Below are positions 34,598 through 43,215 of a DNA stretch of 64,000 bases, in pieces. Source of the DNA: Lachnospiraceae bacterium. GTDB lineage: Bacteria; Bacillota; Clostridia; Lachnospirales; Lachnospiraceae. The position numbers and the translations under genes were made by a program. The DNA lies in NCBI GenBank assembly GCA_910575835.1, contig CAJTGB010000014.1, positions 49,330-113,329 of the forward strand. Direction: 5' to 3'. The stretch's first letter is position 1. Every line of letters begins with the position of its first letter. The notes below the pieces were generated by a model. The model was not told the origin of the DNA. It saw nothing but the letters and a program-made list of their open reading frames with translations, and did no database searches.

Positions 34598-34636
34598 GAT
34601 AAAGTCTGTTGATATACTTAAGGAGGTTTTGGAGAG

Positions 34637-35761
34637 ATGAAAAGGAAGATAGTGATGCTCATAATGGCGGGGATGCTGACGGTGACTTCCCTTGCCGGCT
34701 GCAGCTCATTTAAGCCGGAGGACGTGGTGGCAACGGTAGAGGATCAGGAGATCACGGCGGAGGTTGCGAATTTCTATGCGAGATATGTGCAGGCGCAGTA
34801 TGAGACATATTATTCAGCATTTCTTGGAGAAAATATGTGGGAATCCGAAGCTTCGGAGGGTAAGACCTATGAAGAGTCGGTCAAGGATTCCGTCTTGCAG
34901 ACCTTGGAGGATATGGTGCTGTTAGAGCAGCATATGAAGGAATATGAAGTGTCCATTTCCGAGGCTGAGGAGCAGGTGATCAAGGATTCGGCGAAGGCGT
35001 TCGACGAGGTGAATGCCTTAGAGGACAAGGAGAAGGTATCCGGCTCTGAGACAGCAGTGAAGCGCGTGCTGACTCTTATCGCGATCCAGCATAAGATGCA
35101 GGATGCGATCCAGAGCGGTGCGGATACGGAGGTGTCCGATGAAGAGGCTGCGCAGAAGAGTCTGCAGTATGTAGAATTCTCTTATACTGTTGAGAGCGAA
35201 GAAGAGGATGAAGAGAAGGAAGACGATAAGGACGGCGATAAGAAGGAAGAGTCCAGGGAGATGACGGACAAGGAGAAGAAGGAGCTTCAGAAGAAGGCGG
35301 AGGAATTCGCCAAGGCTGCCAAGGGCGAGGCGGATTTTGAAGCTTATGCCAAAGGGAAGGAATTAGAAGTACAGAAGACAACCTTTGATTCCAAATCCGT
35401 GTCCCCGTCAGAGGACCTGATCAAGGCGGCGGACAAGCTTAAGGAAGGCGAGACGACAGATGTCATCAAGACGGACGACGGATGTTATGTCGCCAGGGTG
35501 ACGAGCCTTCTCGACCGCGAGGCGACCGACGCTAAGAAGGATACCATTGTCAGTGAGAGGAAGCAGGAGTTATATACGGATACCTGCAAGAAGTGGCGCG
35601 ACGACGCGAAGATCACGGTGAATGACGAGGTATGGGGGAAGATCGGTTTCAAGGATCTGAAGGTTAAGATGAAGGAAGTAAAAGAAGATCCATATTCGAA
35701 TGCCGTCCAGACAGACGATGTGGCAGATGCCAAGGATGCCGCAGAGGGTGAGAACGAATAA
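34637..35761 (+). CDS. PrsA/SurA-like foldase lipoprotein
   Basis: 374 residues with AAGGAGG before the ATG. A lipoprotein signal ends at LAGC (Cys22), so it should be anchored outside the membrane. The N-terminal helical region resembles SurA-N, followed by a central PpiC-like parvulin domain, interrupted at about residues 185-225 by a very acidic and Lys-rich insert (EEEDEEKEDDKDGDKKEE). PrsA-type foldases help exported proteins fold. Parvulin catalytic residues cannot be confirmed by eye, so isomerase activity is uncertain. It ends before a strong terminator. Confidence 0.78.
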   Translation: MKRKIVMLIMAGMLTVTSLAGCSSFKPEDVVATVEDQEITAEVANFYARYVQAQYETYYSAFLGENMWESEASEGKTYEESVKDSVLQTLEDMVLLEQHMKEYEVSISEAEEQVIKDSAKAFDEVNALEDKEKVSGSETAVKRVLTLIAIQHKMQDAIQSGADTEVSDEEAAQKSLQYVEFSYTVESEEEDEEKEDDKDGDKKEESREMTDKEKKELQKKAEEFAKAAKGEADFEAYAKGKELEVQKTTFDSKSVSPSEDLIKAADKLKEGETTDVIKTDDGCYVARVTSLLDREATDAKKDTIVSERKQELYTDTCKKWRDDAKITVNDEVWGKIGFKDLKVKMKEVKEDPYSNAVQTDDVADAKDAAEGENE

Positions 35762-35781
35762 CAGATGCGGATCAATAGAAT

Positions 35782-35826
35782 GGGGCTGTCCGGCATATCA
35801 TCAGTATACCGGACAGCCCCGTTTTT
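35782..35826 (+). terminator. bidirectional terminator between prsA-like and yqeY
   Basis: GGGGCTGTCCGG pairs perfectly with CCGGACAGCCCC, followed by GTTTTT. It also faces the convergent yqeY gene. Confidence 0.95.
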
Positions 35827-35828
35827 GG

Positions 35829-36275
35829 CTATTGCATGACGGATGTGAGGAGTTCGTTCACTAGCTTGCCGTCTGCTTTGCCCTTGACCTTAGGCATCAG
35901 GACCTTCATGATCCGCCCCTTGTCTTTGGCAGCGGGGGCTTCGATGCCAAGCTCTGAGAGAGTCGCGCTGATCACTTCCCGGATATCGGCCTCACCCATC
36001 ATCTTAGGGGCATACTGTTCTAAGACGGCGAGTCGCCTGGTACATTCTTCGATGATATCCGTGCGGTCGCCGGGCGCCATCTCCAGCGCTTCTTTCGTCT
36101 GCTTGATCTCTTTTAAGACGACCTGGACTTCTTCCTCTTCGGTTAAGTCCCCGCGTTTGTCGATTGCTTTATTCTTAAGGGCTGCAAGCAGCATGGACAG
36201 TGTCTCTTTGGTTTCTTTGTCACCGGCTTTCATGGCTTTGAACATATCGCCGCGGACTTCTTCAATCTTACTCAT
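35829..36275 (-). CDS. yqeY: GatB/YqeY domain protein
   Basis: 148 residues, the usual family length. Blocks include MLLAALKNKAID, EEVQVVLKEIKQTKEAL, LEQYAPKMM and the ending MPKVKGKADGKLVNELL, which match YqeY. The fold is shared with the C-terminal tail of GatB and GatE and binds tRNA in those proteins, but the role of stand-alone YqeY is not settled. It is convergent with the foldase gene and shares its terminator. An in-frame ATG at 36275 is preceded by GGAGGG. Confidence 0.92.
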   Translation of the reverse strand: MSKIEEVRGDMFKAMKAGDKETKETLSMLLAALKNKAIDKRGDLTEEEEVQVVLKEIKQTKEALEMAPGDRTDIIEECTRRLAVLEQYAPKMMGEADIREVISATLSELGIEAPAAKDKGRIMKVLMPKVKGKADGKLVNELLTSVMQ

Positions 36276-36474
36276 ATCGATCCCTCCTGAATTTAGTCTG
36301 AGTGCAATGGTTATACCAGGTATACCCGGTCTTCATTATACAAGATAAATATTTATTCTGCAAGGCAAATGGAATATAGGATATTCAAACATGAAATCAC
36401 TGCATTCGCGCAATATCTATTGCCGGGATCATGCAAATTTGTTACCATAGGTTCAACAGAAAGGAAGTGAGCAT

Positions 36475-36930
36475 ATGGTGATACAGGACAGTTATATCAC
36501 GATTGCCTGGCTGGTGCTTCTGATCATCCTGCTGATCGTTGAGATCATTACGGTGGGGCTTACGAGTATCTGGGCGGCCGGCGGGGCGTTGGCGGCGCTG
36601 CTCCTGAATATCCTTGGACTCTCGCTGATGTGGCAGGTGGCTGCGTTTTTTGCGGTGACCTTTGTGCTTCTGATCTTTACAAGGCCGTTTGCGGTGAGAT
36701 TCATCAATACGCAGCGTGAGAAGACGAACTATGAAGGGATCATCGGCAAGACCATCCGCATCGCGGAGAGAGTGGACAATATCAGGCAGACAGGGATGGC
36801 AATTGTAAACGGCCAGGAATGGACGGTACGGGCAGAGAGGGACGACCTTATCCTGGAACCGGAGATGCTGGCGAAGGTAGTGAACATATCAGGCGTTAAG
36901 CTGATAGTAAAAGAGTATGAGGAGGAATAG
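36475..36930 (+). CDS. NfeD-like membrane protein
   Basis: 151 residues with GAAAGGAAGTGAG before the ATG. Three membrane segments fill the first 75 residues (WLVLLIILLIVEIITVGL, SIWAAGGALAALLLNILGL, VAAFFAVTFVLLIF). An OB-fold NfeDC domain follows (GIIGKTIRI, VNGQEWTVRA). NfeD proteins pair with stomatin/SPFH proteins, and the next gene, 2 bases later, is one. The pair probably organises membrane microdomains. Confidence 0.88.
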   Translation: MVIQDSYITIAWLVLLIILLIVEIITVGLTSIWAAGGALAALLLNILGLSLMWQVAAFFAVTFVLLIFTRPFAVRFINTQREKTNYEGIIGKTIRIAERVDNIRQTGMAIVNGQEWTVRAERDDLILEPEMLAKVVNISGVKLIVKEYEEE

Positions 36931-36932
36931 GA

Positions 36933-37865
36933 ATGGAAAGTATCGTAGGATTGGTAGTTGTTGTTATAGTTGTGTTGATCGTATTACTGCTTCTGATCTC
37001 CTGTATCAAGATCGTGCCGCAGGCAAAGGCAATGGTCGTGGAGCGTCTGGGAGCGTATCAGGCAACCTGGAGTACGGGGCTTCATTTTAAAGTGCCGATC
37101 ATCGACAGGGTTGCAAGAAGAGTGGACTTAAAGGAGCAGGTCGTTGATTTCGCGCCGCAGCCGGTGATCACGAAGGATAACGTTACCATGCGGATCGACA
37201 CGGTAGTGTTCTATCAGATCACGGATCCGAAGATGTTCTGCTACGGTGTTGCGAATCCGATCATGGCGATCGAGAATCTGACGGCGACGACGCTCCGTAA
37301 CATCATCGGCGATCTGGAGCTGGATCAGACATTGACCTCCAGAGAGACCATCAACACGAAGATGCGCGCCTCCTTAGATGTGGCGACAGATCCATGGGGG
37401 ATCAAGGTGAACCGTGTAGAGCTTAAGAACATCATCCCGCCGGCAGCCATCCAGGATGCGATGGAGAAGCAGATGAAGGCAGAGCGTGAGCGCCGCGAGG
37501 CGATCCTGCGTGCGGAAGGTGAGAAGAAGTCTACGATCCTGGTGGCGGAAGGACATAAGGAATCTGCGATTCTGGATGCGGAGGCTGAGAAGCAGGCAGC
37601 GATCCTGCGTGCGGAGGCTCAGAAGGAAGCCATGATCCGAGAGGCAGAAGGTGAGGCGGAAGCGATCCTTAAGGTACAGAAGGCGAACGCGGACGGTATC
37701 CGTTTCCTGAAGGAAGCAGGAGCCGACGAGGCTGTGCTTACTATGAAGAGCCTGGAGGCATTCGAGAAGGCAGCCGACGGCAAGGCGACGAAGATCATTA
37801 TCCCGTCGGAGATACAGGGTATCGCAGGCCTTCTAAAGAGCGCTAAGGAGGTAATGACTGAGTAA
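36933..37865 (+). CDS. stomatin-type SPFH protein
   Basis: 310 residues. One N-terminal membrane segment (VGLVVVVIVVLIVLLLLI) is followed by the SPFH domain (VPQAKAMVVERLGAYQATW, PQPVITKDNVTMRID, ATTLRNIIGDLELDQTL). An Ala- and Glu-rich helical stretch follows, with repeats such as RAEGEKKS and AEAEKQAAILRAEA. Such proteins form large oligomeric rings at the membrane. The gene starts 2 bases after the nfeD stop, so both are one operon. Confidence 0.92.
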   Translation: MESIVGLVVVVIVVLIVLLLLISCIKIVPQAKAMVVERLGAYQATWSTGLHFKVPIIDRVARRVDLKEQVVDFAPQPVITKDNVTMRIDTVVFYQITDPKMFCYGVANPIMAIENLTATTLRNIIGDLELDQTLTSRETINTKMRASLDVATDPWGIKVNRVELKNIIPPAAIQDAMEKQMKAERERREAILRAEGEKKSTILVAEGHKESAILDAEAEKQAAILRAEAQKEAMIREAEGEAEAILKVQKANADGIRFLKEAGADEAVLTMKSLEAFEKAADGKATKIIIPSEIQGIAGLLKSAKEVMTE

Positions 37866-37915
37866 CAGAAGTCTTGATTAGGGACAGAATATAGACAGGG
37901 AAGGGAGGCAGCGTT

Positions 37916-38647
37916 ATGACACATGTATTGATTCTTGAGGATGACAGGGCTTCTATGGAGGCTCTCGGGAAGATCCTTACAGAGTATTCGGAAGAAATCT
38001 GTGTGCACGCTGCCTCTTCTTATCCTGAGGCGAAGGAGCTGCTTGACGGAGATATCCGGTTCGGCCTTTTCCTCCTGGATGTGAATCTGGGAGGAGAGAA
38101 CCGCGAAGATATCGGAGGCATCTTGTTTGCGAGAGAGATCAGAGAGAAGTTCTGCTATACATTTACCCCTGTAGTCATGGTCACGTCTGTGGGGGCGATG
38201 GAGATGCAGGCATACAGGGAACTGCACTGTTATCAGTATATCATGAAGCCGTATCGTCCAGAACAGGTGATAGAGGTCGTTAGGAAGGTCCTTGACCGGG
38301 ATAAGCAGGAGGAGCCGCCGTCTGTGGTGGTGAAGCGTGACGGGGTCAATTATCAGGTCAGGTGTGAGGAGATCCGCTATATAGAGGCGGTGCACCGCGG
38401 AATCCGGCTTCATATGAAGGGTGAGACCTGGGATGTGCCTTATGTGACGCTTAAGCAGATCTTGCTGAAGGTTCCGGGAGAGATGTTCTTACAGTGCCAC
38501 CGGATATTTGCCGTGAACCGGCGGGAGGTGGAATATTATGATACGGTGAACCGTATCGTGAAGCTTAAGGACTGTGCGGACGTGATCGAGATCGGTGTGA
38601 CTTACAAGGCGGAGATCGGGAGGATTGTCAGTGGTAAGCTGGGTTAG
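37916..38647 (+). CDS. LytTR-family response regulator
   Basis: 243 residues with GGGAGG upstream of the ATG. The receiver domain has the acidic pair in LILEDD and the phosphoacceptor Asp55 in FLLDVNLGG, with a Lys in the MKPYRP motif. A LytTR DNA-binding domain follows from about residue 140 (YIEAVHRGIRLHM, FLQCHRIFAVNRREVEYYD). LytTR regulators bind direct repeats and often serve quorum sensing or bacteriocin control. The cognate kinase gene overlaps its end by 17 bases. Confidence 0.92.
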   Translation: MTHVLILEDDRASMEALGKILTEYSEEICVHAASSYPEAKELLDGDIRFGLFLLDVNLGGENREDIGGILFAREIREKFCYTFTPVVMVTSVGAMEMQAYRELHCYQYIMKPYRPEQVIEVVRKVLDRDKQEEPPSVVVKRDGVNYQVRCEEIRYIEAVHRGIRLHMKGETWDVPYVTLKQILLKVPGEMFLQCHRIFAVNRREVEYYDTVNRIVKLKDCADVIEIGVTYKAEIGRIVSGKLG

Positions 38648-39482
38648 AAGATTTTTATATCGTATATTTTGTGTGGTCGCGCTGCTGGTATCCGTCTATC
38701 TGATCGTGGATTTTCTGGTCAGCGGTACGTTTGATTACAGGATCTTTACCATGTTCCTCTTATTGGTTGTGGTGGAGATCTGGGGGATCATCGACTGGCG
38801 GAAGAACTATCTTATGATGCGGCAGAAGGAATCGGAGCTTAAGCTGTATCAGCATTATATCAGGCCTCTGGAGGAATTGGTGAAGGAGATCCGTGCCAAG
38901 CAGCACGAGTTCGACAACCATGTCAATGCGATCCTGAACATGCATCTGACGGTAGGGGACTATGATGAACTGGTGGCGCGTCAGTCCGCGTATATCACGG
39001 AGGTGCTGAGGGATGATGACAGCAGGAGATACCTGCCGCTGCTTAGGATCAGCGACAAGGTACTGGCGGGATTCCTCTACAGTAAGATCGTCCGCGCGCC
39101 GTCTTATGTGAAGACGGAGGTGAATGTGAAGAGCCTTGAGATCATCTCGGGCATCTCGGAGCATCATCTGATCGAGATCGTTGGGACGCTTGTGGATAAT
39201 GCTTACGAGGCCTGTACCGGGGAGCTGAACAAGGTATCTATGGAACTGGATTCGGAGAATGACAGGCTGGTGTTCTTGATCCGCAACCAGGTCTGCGGCA
39301 TGAAGATGGAGGACGTCAGCAGATTCTTTGAGAAGGGATATTCTACGAAGCAGGATGCCGACAGGCACGGGCTTGGCCTGTATAATGCGAAGCTGCTGGT
39401 TGGGAGGTATCATGGAGATATCACGGTAAGCCTTGATAAGTCGGATGAGAAGGATGAGATCTGTATGAAGATCGTGGTATGA
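38631..39482 (+). CDS. GHKL-type sensor histidine kinase
   Basis: About 283 residues. GTG at 38631 is chosen because GGGAGG ends 7 bases before it; a TTG at 38625 is only one base away from that site. Two membrane segments lie in the first 55 residues (VVALLVSVYLIVDFLVSG, MFLLLVVVEIWGIID). The phosphoacceptor is probably in RAKQHEFDNHVNAI, and the ATPase part shows TLVDNAYEAC and HGLGLYNAKLLV. It forms an AgrC-like pair with the preceding regulator. No peptide gene was found beside it. Confidence 0.88.
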   Translation: MVSWVRRFLYRIFCVVALLVSVYLIVDFLVSGTFDYRIFTMFLLLVVVEIWGIIDWRKNYLMMRQKESELKLYQHYIRPLEELVKEIRAKQHEFDNHVNAILNMHLTVGDYDELVARQSAYITEVLRDDDSRRYLPLLRISDKVLAGFLYSKIVRAPSYVKTEVNVKSLEIISGISEHHLIEIVGTLVDNAYEACTGELNKVSMELDSENDRLVFLIRNQVCGMKMEDVSRFFEKGYSTKQDADRHGLGLYNAKLLVGRYHGDITVSLDKSDEKDEICMKIVV

Positions 39483-39647
39483 TACCGTATCGGGGAGGGA
39501 TGAAGGTCCTTCCTTTTTTGACGTATTTGATGAAGTATTTGCAGGATAAATGTGATACAATGTGTATAAGTGCACATCATGTTATACTGTGCGGCAGTTT
39601 TATCCGGCGCTCAGTATAGATGTCAGGGGACAAAAGGAGAGGACGAT

Positions 39648-40667
39648 ATGAGGAATCACGAAGTAACAAAAAGACAGCCATTACTGAATGAAGACGGATT
39701 CTTAAGAGAGCCTGGCTGGTCTAAGCGGCAGGTGCAGGTCTATGACCGGTCGAAGATCAAGTCGCCGGCAGTTCGGATCAAGGAGTGGGATTATTATCTC
39801 GTGTTAAATGAGGATTTTGCGGGGGCATTTACCATATCGGATGATGGGTATATCGGATTGCAGTCGGTGTCTTTGCTGAATTTCAAGGAAGGATGGGAGC
39901 ATACGGAGACGATCCTGAATCCGTTCACCATGGGACGGCTTCATCTTCCGTCTTCTTCCAAGGAGGGGAATACGGTCTACCATGATAAGCGTCTGCATAT
40001 GGAATTCCGCAAGGAAGGGGACAGAAGGAGGATATTGTGCAGATTCCGCAACTTCTGGCAGGGGAAGGAATTGGAGTGCAACATTACGCTTCGTGAGCCG
40101 CCGATGGATACGATGGTGATCGCGACCCCCTGGAAGAACAAAAGGGCGTTCTATTATAACCAGAAGATCAACTGTATGACGGCGGGCGGCAGCATGCGGT
40201 ACGACAATAGAACATATACTTTTGATCCGGCGAAGGATTTCGGGACGCTTGACTGGGGACGGGGCGTGTGGACCTATGATAACCGATGGTACTGGGGGTC
40301 AGGCAATTGTATGATAGAGGGGAAGCCTTTTGGGTTCAACATCGGATATGGTTTCGGAGACACGGAGGCGGCGTCTGAGAATATCTTATTCTATGATGGG
40401 AAGGCGCATAAGCTTGACGACGTGACCTTCCATATCCCGGCGGATGATTATATGAAGCCGTGGAGATTCACCTCCAGCGACGGAAGGTTCGAGATGGATT
40501 TTGTTCCAGTACTTGACCGGGCGGCGAGGACTGCGGCGGTGATCATAGAGACGGACCAGCATCAGGTATTCGGACGGATGAGCGGTAAGGCTGTGCTGGA
40601 TGACGGGCAAGTGATCGAGCTTAAGGACTTGATGTGTTTTGCGGAGGATGTGCATAATCGGTATTAG
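39648..40667 (+). CDS. DUF2804 family protein
   Basis: 339 residues from ATG 39648, preceded by AAAAGGAGAGG; the open frame runs further upstream without a binding site. The protein is rich in aromatic residues and resembles DUF2804: QPLLNEDGFLREPGWS, then KRAFYYNQKINCM, DPAKDFGTLDWGRGVW and GSGNCMIEGKPFGFNIGYG. No signal peptide is seen. DUF2804 proteins have a lipocalin-like beta fold by family annotation, but no established biochemical role that I know. Transcribed alone. Confidence 0.8.
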   Translation: MRNHEVTKRQPLLNEDGFLREPGWSKRQVQVYDRSKIKSPAVRIKEWDYYLVLNEDFAGAFTISDDGYIGLQSVSLLNFKEGWEHTETILNPFTMGRLHLPSSSKEGNTVYHDKRLHMEFRKEGDRRRILCRFRNFWQGKELECNITLREPPMDTMVIATPWKNKRAFYYNQKINCMTAGGSMRYDNRTYTFDPAKDFGTLDWGRGVWTYDNRWYWGSGNCMIEGKPFGFNIGYGFGDTEAASENILFYDGKAHKLDDVTFHIPADDYMKPWRFTSSDGRFEMDFVPVLDRAARTAAVIIETDQHQVFGRMSGKAVLDDGQVIELKDLMCFAEDVHNRY

Positions 40668-40701
40668 GAACATGTTAGAATTTTAATTAGGAAGTGTTCG
40701 T

Positions 40702-41727
40702 ATGTTATGTGTGTTGTGGAAGAAGAGAAGGAACGGATTATATATATTGATCTGTGCGATTCTTGTAATGAGCTGTCTGCCTGTTCTGCAAGGTCAGGCA
40801 GAAGAGATGAAGAAGGAGGAGAAGATATACTGCGCTGCGTTCGGTGACAGTATTGCCAAGGGCTATGCAGGAAAGAAGCAGGAAGATCTGCAGAGTTATC
40901 CGCAGTTGGTTGCGGACACAGTGTCAAAGGAGACCGGGATTCCAACGGAATATGTGAATTATGCGAAGAACGGGCTGACTTCGGCAAGGCTGAATTCAGA
41001 TGTCCTGAGTACGGAAGAAGCGGCTGTCTCTCTTGAGAAGGCAGACATCATTACGCTGACGATCGGCGCCAATGATCTGATGCAGGAATTCAAGCTTACG
41101 GTGCGGGAGATCCTGGAGACGGATCAGAGATTCACCAGTGCATATGATGCATTTGATGCGCTGCAGGAAGGGATAGAGAATAATCCGCTGCTGGTCATGA
41201 AGGTGCTGGGTATGCTGGAGGAATGGGATTATGCTGCGTTCGACGAACAATGGGTCATGGCGATGGAGACGATCTCGCAGCACAGGAAAGACGGCTCGCA
41301 GTTAGTGGTGACGGATATCTATAATCCGGTCAATCAGTTTGAGCTTCCGGGGACGATGAACCTGGTGGTGGACGAGGTCATCCAGAATATGAACCAGGTC
41401 ATGTATGATCACGCGGAGGAATACGACTATCATGTGGTGGATCTGTTTAAATCTGAGATCTGTGAGCATACCCAGAGAGACGGACTGCACCCGGATCAGG
41501 AGGGGCAGAGATTGATCGCCGGGCTTGCGATGGAGAAGATTGATACCGGGCGTTTTATGGGGGAGCCGGAGAAAGAGATAGAAAAATCAATGCCTGCGAA
41601 GAAGAGCATAGGGCAGATTATCCTTGGCAATGTCAGAAAAGTGATCATAGCTGCTGTCGCTGTGATCGCGGCGTTAGCGGCAGGAGTGATCGCTGTCAGC
41701 AGGAAGCGCCGGAAAGCCTCTGTTTGA
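40702..41727 (+). CDS. SGNH/GDSL hydrolase, membrane-anchored
   Basis: 341 residues, beginning with a signal segment (LYILICAILVMSCLPVLQG) and ending with a membrane anchor (VIIAAVAVIAALAAGVIAV) and a basic tail. The catalytic blocks are FGDSIAKGYAG (nucleophile Ser), TIGANDLM and DGLHPDQEG (Asp and His). GDSL hydrolases cleave esters, often of lipids or cell-wall sugars. The arrangement suggests it faces outside, tethered to the membrane. AGGAAG precedes the ATG. It is 34 bases after the DUF2804 gene. Confidence 0.85.
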   Translation: MLCVLWKKRRNGLYILICAILVMSCLPVLQGQAEEMKKEEKIYCAAFGDSIAKGYAGKKQEDLQSYPQLVADTVSKETGIPTEYVNYAKNGLTSARLNSDVLSTEEAAVSLEKADIITLTIGANDLMQEFKLTVREILETDQRFTSAYDAFDALQEGIENNPLLVMKVLGMLEEWDYAAFDEQWVMAMETISQHRKDGSQLVVTDIYNPVNQFELPGTMNLVVDEVIQNMNQVMYDHAEEYDYHVVDLFKSEICEHTQRDGLHPDQEGQRLIAGLAMEKIDTGRFMGEPEKEIEKSMPAKKSIGQIILGNVRKVIIAAVAVIAALAAGVIAVSRKRRKASV

Positions 41728-41843
41728 AAATATATTAGAAAATGAGGAATTCAAAGCATCCCAAGGTATAAAATTCCTTCGCTTACAGATAATAGTATCA
41801 TCGTAACGAGTGATATGAAATCTACAGATGGAGGAATTGATAT

Positions 41844-42392
41844 ATGAAAGCCACGGGTATTGTAAGGAGAATCGATGACTTGGGAAGGGTAGTGATCCCA
41901 AAGGAAATCCGCAGGACATTAAGGATCCGGGAGGGCGATCCCCTAGAGATCTTCACCGATCGGGAGGGCGAGATCATCCTGAAGAAGTATTCGCCAATCG
42001 GCGAGCTGTCGACCTTTGCCAGACAGTATGCAGAGAGCCTGTCGCAGACGGTGGGCTGCCTGGTATGTGTCTGCGATATGGACCAGGTCATTGCGGCGGC
42101 AGGAAACGGGAAGAAGGAACTCCAGGACAAATATATCAGCAGGCAGTTGGAGCGGCACTTAGGCACCAGAACGCAGCTTGCGGCGTCGGCGGGAGAGAAG
42201 GCATATATTCCGGTCGTTGATACGCAGGATGAGGATTATGAGCATGAGGTGATCAGTCCGATCCTCTGTGAGGGAGATATTATCGGCGGCGTGATTCTCT
42301 TGTCCAGGGACGCGAAGAAGAAGCTTGCGGAGCTGGAGCAGAAGATGGCTGCATGCGCGGCGGCATTTTTGGGAAGCCAGATGGAACAATAG
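41844..42392 (+). CDS. spoVT: stage V sporulation regulator SpoVT
   Basis: 182 residues with GGAGG before the ATG. An AbrB-type DNA-binding domain opens the protein (GIVRRIDDLGRVVIPKEIRR, EIFTDREGEIILKKYSP). A C-terminal GAF-like domain follows (QTVGCLVCVCDMDQV and GDIIGGVILLS). This two-domain layout is typical of SpoVT, a forespore regulator that adjusts sigma-G genes. No sigma-G promoter could be confidently placed in the 116-base gap upstream. Confidence 0.93.
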   Translation: MKATGIVRRIDDLGRVVIPKEIRRTLRIREGDPLEIFTDREGEIILKKYSPIGELSTFARQYAESLSQTVGCLVCVCDMDQVIAAAGNGKKELQDKYISRQLERHLGTRTQLAASAGEKAYIPVVDTQDEDYEHEVISPILCEGDIIGGVILLSRDAKKKLAELEQKMAACAAAFLGSQMEQ

Positions 42393-42536
42393 CATATGCA
42401 GGCAGCTGAATGATTTAAATAGAATAAACACGGAAGTTCCGTCATATCTTGTGGTAGAGAACTCGTATAACAACGCTTTGCAATGGAAAGCGGGTACAGG
42501 GATATGCGAAGTCTATATGCAAGGGAGGGACGGAAT

Positions 42537-42911
42537 ATGGAGAGAAAGCTTAAGAGAGATTCAAGGGTCATGTGGGTATTAAAATCGCTTCTGGCTTCTT
42601 ACATCATCACAGGGATCCTGCTGATGCTTCTGGCAGTAGCGCTGTATAAGTTTGAACTGAATGAGAAGGCTGTGTCTGCCGCCATCATCGCGATCTACAT
42701 TATGGCGACTCTGATCGGAGGCATCATCATCGGCAAGTTCGCCAGAGTGAGGAGATATCTGTGGGGGCTGGGTCTTGGGATCAGTTACTTTGCCCTGCTT
42801 CTTTTGATCACGCTTGGAGTATACCGTACTCTGAACGGGGATGCGGCGAATCTGGTGACCACGTTTGTCTTATGCGCGGGAGGCGGGATGGGAGGCGGAA
42901 TGCTGTCATAA
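42537..42911 (+). CDS. TIGR04086-like membrane protein
   Basis: 124 residues from ATG 42537 behind AGGGAGGG. Four membrane segments are seen, with VLKSLLASYIITGILLMLLA first, then IIAIYIMATLIGGIIIGKF, and a glycine-rich end (LCAGGGMGGGML). It matches the TIGR04086 family of small Clostridia membrane proteins, which usually lies just upstream of the SCIFF peptide. That is so here: scfA follows 74 bases later. No function has been shown to my knowledge. Confidence 0.8.
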   Translation: MERKLKRDSRVMWVLKSLLASYIITGILLMLLAVALYKFELNEKAVSAAIIAIYIMATLIGGIIIGKFARVRRYLWGLGLGISYFALLLLITLGVYRTLNGDAANLVTTFVLCAGGGMGGGMLS

Positions 42912-42920
42912 ATAAAGTTA

Positions 42921-42949
42921 TTGCGAAAATGCGGATGTGATGCTATAAT
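42921..42949 (+). promoter_or_regulatory. scfA promoter
   Basis: TTGCGA (42921-42926), 17 bases, TATAAT (42944-42949), 37 bases before the scfA start. Confidence 0.65.
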
Positions 42950-42985
42950 AACAGAAGTTAAGCAAAGATAAGGAGGAACATGACC

Positions 42986-43129
42986 ATGAAGCATGTAAAG
43001 ACATTAAATACACAGACCATGAATAACAGCCTGAAGAAGGGCGGATGCGGCGAGTGCCAGACGTCCTGCCAGTCAGCATGCAAGACATCCTGTACGGTAG
43101 GCAATCAGACCTGCGAGCAGAAGAAATAA
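42986..43129 (+). CDS. scfA: SCIFF ranthipeptide precursor
   Basis: A 47-residue peptide starting MKHVKTLNTQ. ATG 42986 is used because AGGAGG at 42971-42976 is 9 bases away; the ATG at 42980 is too close. Six cysteines (21, 24, 28, 32, 36, 43) lie in the C-terminal part: CGECQTSCQSACKTSC, then GNQTCE. This is the six-cysteines-in-forty-five-residues peptide, conserved in Clostridia. A radical-SAM maturase next to it forms thioether links from Cys to other residues. The biological role of SCIFF is not settled. Confidence 0.97.
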   Translation: MKHVKTLNTQTMNNSLKKGGCGECQTSCQSACKTSCTVGNQTCEQKK

Positions 43130-43149
43130 TCAGATTCATAGAGAAGATT

Positions 43150-43193
43150 GAGACAGCGGTCTTTCGGTCGCTGTTTCTTGTTGTTTTTATTTT
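43150..43193 (+). terminator. terminator/attenuator between scfA and scfB
   Basis: GAGACAGCGGTC pairs with GGTCGCTGTTTC over a TTTC loop (12 pairs, 3 wobbles), followed by TTGTTGTTTTTATTTT. It should keep peptide mRNA above maturase mRNA. Confidence 0.8.
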
Positions 43194-43215
43194 CAAATGA
43201 AAGGGGTAAAAAGCC

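Noticed and set aside
37619..39575. Long minus-strand frames opposite the stomatin and two-component genes
   Set aside because: They lie wholly opposite well-supported genes and have no start signals.
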